From NCBI GenBank assembly GCA_036510065.1, contig DATCEO010000163.1, positions 21,300 to 85,299 of the forward strand: a DNA stretch of 64,000 nt, read 5' to 3'. Made by a program: the position numbers and the translations under genes. The DNA is from DASUBV01 sp036510065 (lineage in GTDB: Bacteria > Actinomycetota > Actinomycetes > Streptosporangiales > Streptosporangiaceae). This document shows positions 57,923 through 64,000 of this stretch, in pieces. The notes below the pieces were generated by a model. It ran no database searches and was not told where the DNA came from. It saw only the letters and a list, made by a program, of their open reading frames with translations. The number at the start of each line of letters is the position of its first letter. Positions within the stretch are counted from its first letter, which is position 1.

Positions 57923-59151
57923 GGGCCGTCACCTCCGTGCCCGGCGTCCGGATGCCCGCGGCCGGTGAAGTTCCACCAGGAGCGCACGAGGATCGTGTCG
58001 CCGGGGAGGTCGGGCAGCAGCCCGACGGCGACGGCATAGGCACGCTGGTGCGCGGCGCGTTCGGCCCGGAGCGCGCTGAGGGTCGTGGAGTAGGAACGGC
58101 TCTTGGTGGCGAAATGGCCGGAGAAGCCAAGCATGTGCGCCCAGGCGGCCAGGTGTAGGTCTTCCAGGGCTGGCAGCTTCCCGAGCCGGATGCACTCGGC
58201 GATGAGACGGCGGGCGTGCTCGCGGACAGGGAGACCGTCAATGCGGTCAGCCGGGGTGAGGCGGCGGTCGAGGGTGCCGGTGCATTCAGCGGCCTTGGTC
58301 GCGTACTTGGCGACATAGAAGGCGACGTTGTGGTCGGTCAGCTCGCCGGTCGTGGTGATGGGCCTGGTGTCGTGCTGGGTGCCCCAGGCCAGGGTCCGGG
58401 CAGGCAGGCCGCCGACGGCCGGGATGTGGACGCGGACGGCGTGGGCGGCCTGGGCGATGGCGGCGGCCAGGAGGTCGAAGGTGGCCCAGGCGGGCGGTTC
58501 GGTGGCGGGTCCGGCCGAGCTGTCGAGGCGGATGATGGCGTGGAAGTGGACGACGCCCCGGCGCTGGTACTCAGCGACCTTGGCGAACGAGACGCGCATC
58601 TGTGCGGCCAGCGCCTTGGCGGTGAGCCCGGCTTGGCGGGCTAGGGCGCGGCGCAGGGTGATGGTGAACCGGCGCCACAGCTCGGGGGCGCAGGCGTTGA
58701 ACAAGACGGTGCCGGTGTAGTCGTAGCAGCTTCGGCACATGGGCTCGCCGAGGAGCGGGTCGTCCCGGCCGTGGCGCTGGCCGCAGGCGAGCGGCGCGCC
58801 GTGTGGGCAGGGCCGGGGAGCTCGCCGGGGGCGGCAGCGCAGGATGCGGCCGTTTCGTTCCCGGCGGGCATGGACCGGGCCGAAGGAAGGGGCGGTGAGG
58901 GTGAGGAATGCGGCCGGATGGGCGGCGACGGTGACGGGGATGCCCTTGCCGCCGGTGAGCCCGGCGCGGATGAGCTGGTAGGTGTCGGCGCGGTAGGTCT
59001 CAGCGCACGGCGGGCATCGGGTGGCGCGGCGGGTCTTGCAGGCGATCGGCAGGACGCCGCCGGGCTCATGGACGGTGGTGTAGCGGTGCAGCAGTTCTCC
59101 GGTGGTTCCGTCGATATGGTCGACGCGGCCTCGGATCAGGACGGGCTGCAT
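57913..59151 (-). CDS. RepSA-like replication initiator of an integrative element
   Basis: 412 residues from ATG 59151 (MQPVLIRGRVDHIDGTTGEL), GGAGGG upstream. Rolling-circle features: paired Cys CKTRRATRCPPCAETYRADT, a second Cys region MCRSCYDYTGTVLFNACAPE, the HUH motif GVVHFHAIIRLD, and the Tyr motif VAFYVAKYATKAAE. The C-terminal GFSGHFATKSRSYSTTLSAL is typical of RepSA/pSAM2-type initiators. It replicates the excised form of an actinomycete integrative element. Slightly shorter than usual at the N-terminus. Confidence 0.88.
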   Translation of the reverse strand: MQPVLIRGRVDHIDGTTGELLHRYTTVHEPGGVLPIACKTRRATRCPPCAETYRADTYQLIRAGLTGGKGIPVTVAAHPAAFLTLTAPSFGPVHARRERNGRILRCRPRRAPRPCPHGAPLACGQRHGRDDPLLGEPMCRSCYDYTGTVLFNACAPELWRRFTITLRRALARQAGLTAKALAAQMRVSFAKVAEYQRRGVVHFHAIIRLDSSAGPATEPPAWATFDLLAAAIAQAAHAVRVHIPAVGGLPARTLAWGTQHDTRPITTTGELTDHNVAFYVAKYATKAAECTGTLDRRLTPADRIDGLPVREHARRLIAECIRLGKLPALEDLHLAAWAHMLGFSGHFATKSRSYSTTLSALRAERAAHQRAYAVAVGLLPDLPGDTILVRSWWNFTGRGHPDAGHGGDGPWI

Positions 59152-59485
59152 GCACCCTCCTGCGTGCCGGACCGGGGGAAGTGGTGCGGAGGTGTCGGAC
59201 AAAGGCGGTGCTCCTCTCGTCGTGCCCTTGCGGGCGTCGGGTGGACGAGCGGAGGCAGGCCAGGTCAGGTGGTAAGGCATCGGGTGCTGTGGTCGGCGGT
59301 GCTTTGCCGCGTGGCCTGGCTGCCTATCGCTCAGGCGCGCTCTGGTGTATGGCTGTGGCACCATGACCGGGCTCCCGGGTGACTCACCCGCCCGGCGATT
59401 ACACGGTGATCCCACGCTGTGCGGGGTGATATCTCAGCACTCTGATGCTACCCGTACCAAGAGTGCTTGTAACGTACTAAAAATA
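59152..59485. other. 334-bp gap upstream of rep
   Basis: No gene supported. On the rep strand it contains TAGTACG (59479-59473) in an AT-rich stretch just beyond the XRE gene end, and CGTACC at 59453. The same CGTACT/AGTACG box recurs in the promoter region at 61084, so this may be the rep operator. No spd, tra or pra-like gene is present where an AICE would carry them. Confidence 0.45.
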
Positions 59486-60709
59486 TCAGATTGGTAACCT
59501 TACGGCGCCGACGCGCTCGGCTAGGTCGCGCAGCTCCGCCGATGGCAGATCTTGCATGGTCATCAGGTCGGAGACGAGCTGGCGGACCCGGTCATGTGCG
59601 CGGACCTGCTCAGGAGTGATGTCCTCGGCCCGGCGGAGTGCTGCTATGGCTTCGCTGGCCTGGCGGCGCTGGGCGTGCGCGCGGGCAACGTCGATGAGCA
59701 TCCGGGCACGCCGTTCGGCGGACAGGCCGCTGGTGTCGATGGCGGCGGCGGTGCGCAGGGCGCGGCCAGCGTCGCCCAGCTCGACGGCGACAGCGATCTC
59801 GTGCAGGGCCACGTTGGCCGGGCCGAACTCGGTGTTGTAGTCGTTGCGTCCCTCGCCCATCCGGGCGGCGGCCTGGCTGGCCTGCTCCAGATGACCGTAG
59901 GCCGCGTCGGGATCGTTGAGCCGCGCGGCGATGATGGCGCGCTGCAAGGTCAGCCCGCCCCACAGCGATACTGCCTGCAGATCATCGCCACCGGCCAGGT
60001 GCGCCAGGGCGTCGGCGGTGGTGCGGGCAGTTTCCTCGGCCTGGTCATAGTGCCGGGCGGCGAGGAACACGAACACCAGCCGGAACGCCCCGGCCGCGAT
60101 CAGCAGCGGGTTGCCTGTCCGCTCCGCGGCGGCCATCGCCCGGTCCGCAGCGATCCATGCGGCCTCCGGCTCACCGACCTTGGCCAGCGCGGCCGAGCAC
60201 GCCTGGTAGGCCGTGGCGAGCAGCTCGGCGGCGTCGGCCCTCTGGCCTTCGGGGAGTGCCCGGACGGCGGTCTCCAGATCCGGGATCAGGCCGCGCAGCA
60301 GGTCGGCCAGGTCGGCGTAGCGGCCAGCGTGGGTCAGCTCCCACGCCTGGCTGGTCTTGGTCCTGAGCCTGGTCATCGCGGCCGGACGGTGGCGGCCGTT
60401 GAGCAGGGCGCGCAGCGAGTAGACGCCGGACAGCACCAGCCGCAGCGTGGCCGCGCCGGGAGTTTCCTCGGTCACCGCGGCGACGACCGGCGCCTCGGCG
60501 GCCAACTCCGCGAGCGGGATGTCCAGAGCGTTTGCGAGAGTTTCCAGCACCGACATCCGGTCGACCTTGCGGGCGCCGCGCTCGACCTGTGACACCCAGG
60601 CCACAGAGCGGTCGATCATCCGGGCCAGCTCAGGCTGCGACAGCCCGCGTCGTCGCCGTTCGGCGGCGATCTTCCGGCCTAGCGCCCGCTGGTAGTCCGG
60701 TGTGGTCAT
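59486..60709 (-). CDS. XRE-family regulator with TPR-like C-terminal domain
   Basis: 407 residues. HTH_3 at residues about 8-65 (GRKIAAERRRRGLSQPELAR, MIDRSVAWVSQVERGARKVD). The remainder is helical with TPR-like repeats (TYAYQACSAALAKVGEPEAA-type, here ATAYQACSAALAKVGEPEAA; AARLNDPDAAYGHLEQASQA; ARAHAQRRQASEAIAALRRA). This group is common in Streptomyces and its integrative elements, often next to an RsbW-like ATPase. The start overlaps the stop of the upstream monooxygenase-like gene in ATGA. Confidence 0.87.
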   Translation of the reverse strand: MTTPDYQRALGRKIAAERRRRGLSQPELARMIDRSVAWVSQVERGARKVDRMSVLETLANALDIPLAELAAEAPVVAAVTEETPGAATLRLVLSGVYSLRALLNGRHRPAAMTRLRTKTSQAWELTHAGRYADLADLLRGLIPDLETAVRALPEGQRADAAELLATAYQACSAALAKVGEPEAAWIAADRAMAAAERTGNPLLIAAGAFRLVFVFLAARHYDQAEETARTTADALAHLAGGDDLQAVSLWGGLTLQRAIIAARLNDPDAAYGHLEQASQAAARMGEGRNDYNTEFGPANVALHEIAVAVELGDAGRALRTAAAIDTSGLSAERRARMLIDVARAHAQRRQASEAIAALRRAEDITPEQVRAHDRVRQLVSDLMTMQDLPSAELRDLAERVGAVRLPI

Positions 60710-61014
60710 CCGCTGGTGCCTTTCCCGGCCTGCAACGTCAGCCAGTCGACCTCGGTGCTGGACAGGTACTGGTCCCGCTGTTCGAGGTAGCGGCGGGTGT
60801 GCGGGGCGGCCTCGTGCGCCTCGAATGCGGACCGGTCGCGGTAGAGCTCGTAGAAGATGCGCTGTAGCGGCTGGCCTTCGACCAGGTGGGAGGCGTAGAC
60901 GAGGGTGCCGGGCTCGCCGGTCTTGATGGCCTCGATGGTCTCGGCCACGAGCTGGTCATACGCCTGGGCGCTGGCCTCGTCCTTGCAGGTGAACCGCACG
61001 CACAGACCGAACAT
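60706..61014 (-). CDS. antibiotic biosynthesis monooxygenase-like (ABM) protein
   Basis: 102 residues from ATG 61014 (MFGLCVRFTCKDEASAQAYD), with GGAGGAAGC just upstream. The dimeric alpha/beta-barrel shows as LVAETIEAIKTGEPGTLVYA and RIFYELYRDRSAFEAHEAAP, HTRRYLEQRDQYL. These proteins can be quinol monooxygenases, heme-degrading enzymes or non-enzymatic; the role is unclear. Coupled to the XRE regulator. Alternative starts at 61044 and 61029 exist. Confidence 0.8.
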   Translation of the reverse strand: MFGLCVRFTCKDEASAQAYDQLVAETIEAIKTGEPGTLVYASHLVEGQPLQRIFYELYRDRSAFEAHEAAPHTRRYLEQRDQYLSSTEVDWLTLQAGKGTSG

Positions 61015-61083
61015 TGCTGCTTCCTCCATGTCGCCTGGGGTCATGCTCGCATTCCTTGTGCCATACCAGTACGCCAAGTAGCA

Positions 61084-61098
61084 CGTACTTATAGTACG
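61084..61098. promoter_or_regulatory. palindrome in the ABM-XRE / ATPase divergent region
   Basis: CGTACT-TAT-AGTACG, perfect 6-bp arms, in an AT-rich stretch. The hexamer CGTACT also occurs at 59473-59478 upstream of rep. A TATAGT in the centre could be a -10 element. Probable operator of the XRE protein. Confidence 0.6.
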
Positions 61099-61167
61099 GT
61101 ACACGTATTCAAAGTAATGCTCACTGTTCAGCAGGAACGTGACCAGGCGCGACCAGCGAGGATTCTT

Positions 61168-61578
61168 ATGCACACCCCAGCATCCCGAGCACTCGCCTTG
61201 CGCACCAGCACCGTCACCTACCCAGGCTCAGCCGCGCAGATCAGAGTTGTCCGTGCCGACCTTCGCGTCTTACTCGGTGGCTGCCCGATGGCAGACGACG
61301 TGATCCTGTGTGGCTCCGAATTGGCGGCCAACGCCGCGCTGCACAGCAGGTCCGGTCTGCAAGGCGGAACCTTCACCGTCCGCGCCAGCATCGACCTCGA
61401 CCACAGCGTCCAGGTCGAAGTCGAGGACAAGGGCGGCCCATGGACCTCGACCCCGACCGACCCCGACCGCCATCACGGCCTGGACCTCATCCGAGCCCTC
61501 GCTACCGACTGGGGCATCACTGGCGACCACATCGCCCGTACTATCTGGGCGCGATTCAACTGGCCTGGCACGGCATAG
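61168..61578 (+). CDS. RsbW-like ATP-binding (HATPase_c) protein
   Basis: 136 residues from ATG 61168 (MHTPASRALALRTSTVTYPG), GAGGATT upstream; ATG 61117 is a possible longer start. N box DDVILCGSELAANAALHSRS, G1 box VEVEDKGGPWTSTPTDPDRH, then HGLDLIRALATDWGITG. Same family as 7492-8052. Divergent from the XRE-ABM unit, a pairing seen repeatedly in filamentous actinomycetes and thought to be regulatory. Confidence 0.85.
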   Translation: MHTPASRALALRTSTVTYPGSAAQIRVVRADLRVLLGGCPMADDVILCGSELAANAALHSRSGLQGGTFTVRASIDLDHSVQVEVEDKGGPWTSTPTDPDRHHGLDLIRALATDWGITGDHIARTIWARFNWPGTA

Positions 61579-62034
61579 CCTCGGAGAACGTCTGGGCAGC
61601 CGCCACAGTCGCGAAGTGCCGCCCGCGTGTGCCGTCCGCAGAGGCGTGAGGACTTTCTTTACAGTCATCAAGGGCACGCCCCTACGGGCGCGCCGGGCGG
61701 CCGACCTCGGCACGGGCCCTGAGCATGAGCGCGATTACCAGCGGGGAGCAGATGATCGAGCGGGAGGCCCGCCGGGGCAGGGGTGGGAGGGGCACTCGCC
61801 GCTGGCAGGCGGCAGCCTGGCCCGCTGCCTCTCGCGCGGCAGCGCACCGGCGCGGGCCGCAGCCGCAACGTGGTCAGCCCCGCACCCGCCAGCTGGCGGT
61901 CCCCGCCGTCACGCACCCCCCAGTGACCGCGCCTGCAAGAGCCAGCCGGGCGGTCCTCCCGCGCCGGGCAATCGTGCCGCCGCGCAAAGATCACAGTCAA
62001 GGTCGTACGTCCTCGCTGCGCTGCGGGCGCTGAT
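61579..62034. other. 456-bp gap before the IS110 leader
   Basis: No gene supported. Part of this may be the outer left end of the IS110-family element; its exact boundary could not be located because IS110 elements lack conspicuous terminal inverted repeats. Confidence 0.35.
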
Positions 62035-62277
62035 ACCTCTACCCTCCTGGTGAGGGTCTCCCCTGGGGAACGCTTCGGGCGCTTGTCCTTCGAGGACTTA
62101 ATGGAGACGGCGTCCCCGGGGGACGGCCCTGGAGGCCTGACGCCCAAGAGGTTGTCGTCCTGTGAGGACTGTCTATCAGCACGGCGCGGCGCCTCCCGCG
62201 GACTGCAGCGGTCTGGCCGCCTGAGTACGCGCTTCCCGCACGTGATGTTGCCGGATACGAGCGGCAGGGAGGGTGAT
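62035..62277 (+). ncRNA. candidate bridge RNA of the IS110-family element
   Basis: The 240-nt leader in front of the transposase folds into a string of small perfect hairpins: ACCCTC-CTGGT-GAGGGT (62041-62057), GTCCT-TCG-AGGAC (62085-62097), CGTCCC-CGG-GGGACG (62111-62125) and GTCCT-GTG-AGGAC (62157-62169). The GTCCT/AGGAC stem occurs twice, 72 nt apart. IS110-subgroup elements encode a structured bridge RNA in the noncoding end before the recombinase gene, with two loops that pair with target and donor DNA. Position, length and structure fit; the guide pairing itself was not tested. Boundaries approximate. Confidence 0.5.
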
Positions 62278-63543
62278 GTGCTGGGAGTAGGGATCGACTG
62301 GGCGGAAGAGTTCCATCTGGTAGCGCTCGGCAGCCCGGGTGAGGGAATCATCTCGGTACTGCGGGTCGAGCACCGCCCGGAGGCGGTGTCCGCCCTGGTA
62401 GAGCGGATCGCCGGGCTGGAGGCCGACCCGGCTGGGGTGCGCGTGGTGATCGAGACCCGGCACGGGCTGCTGGTCGAGGCTCTGGTCGAGGCCGGGTACA
62501 CGGTGCTGCCGGTCAACCCGGAGCTGGTGTCCCGGCGCCGCGGCCCGGCACGCAAGAAGGACGACGCTGAAGACGCGCGGATCTGCTGCCTGCTCGCCCT
62601 GGACCGGCACGCCGGGCTCCGGCGGCTGATCCCGCATGGTCAGCTCGGCGGCGAGCTGCGGTCCATCGCCCGCGACGACGAGCGGGCCTGCCGCGACGAG
62701 CGGCGGCTGCTCAACCGGCTGCGCGCCGACCTGCTCGTCACCTTCCCCGCCGCGCTGGCCATCGCCGGCGACGACCTGGGCGCCACCCGGATCCTGCGGC
62801 TGCTCGAACGCTGGCCGACCGCCAGGGCGCTCGCCGCAGCCAGCCGCGAGGAGATCATCGAGTTCGGCCGCGCCCAGCGAACCGGCTACCTGCAGCGCTT
62901 CGCCGACAAGATCCAGGCAGCGCTCGCCGAAGACCACTTCACCGCACCAGAACACCTGGCCCGGGCCAGGATCGACACGATCCGGCTCACCGCCCGCCAG
63001 CTGCTGCTCACCGACGCGCAGCGGCGGGCCTGGGAGAAACAGATGGGCGAGCTCCTGCTCGGCCCCCCCGGCCAGCAGCCGGAGGACCAGCCGGGGCAAG
63101 CGTTTCCTGGCGGCGAGATCTACCTGAGCTTTCCCGGCCTCGGTCGCCGTCTCGCCGCCAGGATCGCCGGTGAGATCGGCGAGCACATCGAGCAGTTCAC
63201 CACGCCGAACTCCCTGCAATGCTATGCCGGGCGCGCCCCGGTCACCCGCCGCTCCGGCAAGCGCGACCTGGTCGTGGCCCACCGGCTCGCCTGCAACCGC
63301 TACCTCGCCGACGCCGTGCACAAGGGGGCGTTCGCCAGCCTCCGCCGCTCCGCCTGGGCCAGGGAGTTCTACGACGCCCAGCGCGCCCGCGGCAAGAACC
63401 ACCACGCAGCCCTGCGAGCACTCGGCAACCGCTGGCTCGAGATCCTCTGGCACTGCCTCACCCACGACGTGCCCTACGACGAGACAGTCCACATCGCCAA
63501 CCGCCGCCGGGCTCTCGCCGCGATCACAGTGCCAGCAGCCTGA
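62278..63543 (+). CDS. IS110-family transposase
   Basis: 421 residues from GTG 62278 (VLGVGIDWAEEFHLVALGSP), with GGGAGGG just upstream; GTG 62242 and ATG 62245 are in frame. The N-terminal DEDD RuvC-like domain shows D in GIDWA, E in VVIETRHGLLVEAL, and the two D residues in RKKDDAEDARICCLL. A coiled-coil linker follows, then the C-terminal Tnp domain YLSFPGLGRRLAARIAGEIG and YAGRAPVTRRSGKRDLVVAH with the conserved SG, ending KNHHAALRALGNRWLEILWH. Frame is intact, so the element may be active. Confidence 0.92.
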   Translation: MLGVGIDWAEEFHLVALGSPGEGIISVLRVEHRPEAVSALVERIAGLEADPAGVRVVIETRHGLLVEALVEAGYTVLPVNPELVSRRRGPARKKDDAEDARICCLLALDRHAGLRRLIPHGQLGGELRSIARDDERACRDERRLLNRLRADLLVTFPAALAIAGDDLGATRILRLLERWPTARALAAASREEIIEFGRAQRTGYLQRFADKIQAALAEDHFTAPEHLARARIDTIRLTARQLLLTDAQRRAWEKQMGELLLGPPGQQPEDQPGQAFPGGEIYLSFPGLGRRLAARIAGEIGEHIEQFTTPNSLQCYAGRAPVTRRSGKRDLVVAHRLACNRYLADAVHKGAFASLRRSAWAREFYDAQRARGKNHHAALRALGNRWLEILWHCLTHDVPYDETVHIANRRRALAAITVPAA

Positions 63544-63971
63544 CCCACACGCAGCCAGACGATCACCTGATTCCAGATCATGGCGCCAGAGGGTTGACAG
63601 AGGATGTCTCCACCTTGACTCTGATCTTCCACGGCAACATCGGCACCTGCCGGGAGGACAGGGGATTAGCCGTAGTTGATCTGAACGTGAAACGGTTCCT
63701 CTTTCGCGAGTTTAGACACCATTGTCCAGGCGCGGCCAATTGATCGCAAAAGCCCGCAAGAAGATGGTTATCAAGAGGCTTATAGCCCACGTCACGGCAG
63801 TTGAAGCACTTTGAGGGAACAGCACATAGTAAGCTTGGGCTTCGAAAGCTATGAAGCCTAGAGGGTTATGCAAAACCTCGCGGGATGCGCAACAGGGAAC
63901 TCTTTTCCGAAATATTGAGAAACCTGGCGACACGCCGTACTGGATAACAGGCAACGGCTTCTCCGGTCGAT
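63544..63971. other. AT-richer terminal stretch without a supported gene
   Basis: After the transposase stop there is no convincing reading frame; the longest (about 80 codons, minus strand) has no recognisable content. Base composition from about 63700 is clearly lower in G+C than the rest of the window, with runs such as GAAATATTGAG. It includes the right end of the IS110 element, not delimited. Confidence 0.4.
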
Positions 63972-63982
63972 AGAAAGGAGGT
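63972..63982 (+). promoter_or_regulatory. near-perfect Shine-Dalgarno sequence at the window edge
   Basis: AGAAAGGAGGT matches the 16S rRNA 3' end over 11 nt. No start codon occurs within the next 18 bases of the window on the plus strand at ideal spacing, so the gene it would serve begins at or beyond position 64000, or the match is fortuitous. Confidence 0.35.
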
Positions 63983-64000
63983 TACCACACACACCTCTCA

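Noticed and set aside
61441..61470. Possible right attachment site of the tRNA-Phe element
   Set aside because: A short CGACCCCG match inside the ATPase gene is all there is; it does not extend to the tRNA 3' end.
63972..63990. 3' end of a 16S rRNA gene on the minus strand
   Set aside because: Only the anti-Shine-Dalgarno 11 nt match; the adjoining bases do not follow the conserved 16S 3' sequence.

Overview
The window is high-GC (about 70%) DNA with frequent GTG starts, 4-nt ATGA/GTGA gene overlaps and strong third-position G/C bias. Together with DUF4232, PspC, DUF3618/holin-X and RsbW-like ATPase genes and a pSAM2-type int-xis-rep module, this indicates a filamentous actinomycete (Streptosporangiales or Streptomycetales-like). 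The genus cannot be fixed from the sequence alone.

Layout. 1-10 kb: mixed chromosomal genes (membrane-protein tail, aldo/keto reductase, secreted lysyl-oxidase-like protein, methyltransferase, MBL hydrolase, Bax-inhibitor-1, NUDIX + MazG, an RsbW-like ATPase, a HutC-type GntR regulator, galT). 10-21 kb: two catabolic units around one LacI regulator. Leftward is a translationally coupled operon (Gfo/Idh oxidoreductase, DUF993 aldolase-like protein, TIM-barrel epimerase). Rightward are aldehyde dehydrogenase, APC permease and copper amine oxidase, which form a coherent amine uptake and oxidation route. LacI-type operators lie in front of both units. 21-30 kb: thioesterase, DUF4032/kinase-like protein, methyltransferase, then a galactose block (GH36 alpha-galactosidase, galK, galE) that with galT gives a full Leloir route. 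30-41 kb: transporters, DeoR, FCD and TetR regulators, acetyltransferase, a beta-helix lipoprotein, a 947-residue FAD/Fe-S 2-hydroxyacid dehydrogenase and a TetR/methyltransferase divergon with two palindromic operators.

41.8-48.3 kb is a decayed accessory island ending at tRNA-Lys. Minus-strand toxin-antitoxin pairs (a RelE/ParE-Phd pair, VapBC, and a frameshifted pair of unknown family) alternate with co-oriented copies of a dispersed repeat. The repeat has a long-arm hairpin of nearly constant spacing followed by a block preserving a 34-codon reading frame. A hairpin copy sits directly beyond the 3' end of tRNA-Lys, next to a serine-recombinase fragment. A thrice-broken amidohydrolase pseudogene lies in the same island. 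This is the most unusual structure in the window.

48.6-55.8 kb returns to core-type genes (holin-X/DUF3618 pair, MBL, YpsA/Mo-carrier-like, ankyrin, DUF4230, acyl-CoA dehydrogenase, PspC). At 56 kb a tRNA Glu-Asp-Phe cluster is followed by the remains of an integrative element (tyrosine integrase, a small excisionase, RepSA-like initiator, then an XRE-TPR regulator, a monooxygenase-like protein and an RsbW-like ATPase) lacking any visible transfer gene. Then comes an IS110-family transposase whose 5' noncoding leader folds into several hairpins and is a candidate bridge RNA. The last 450 bp are AT-richer, with a near-perfect Shine-Dalgarno sequence at the window edge.
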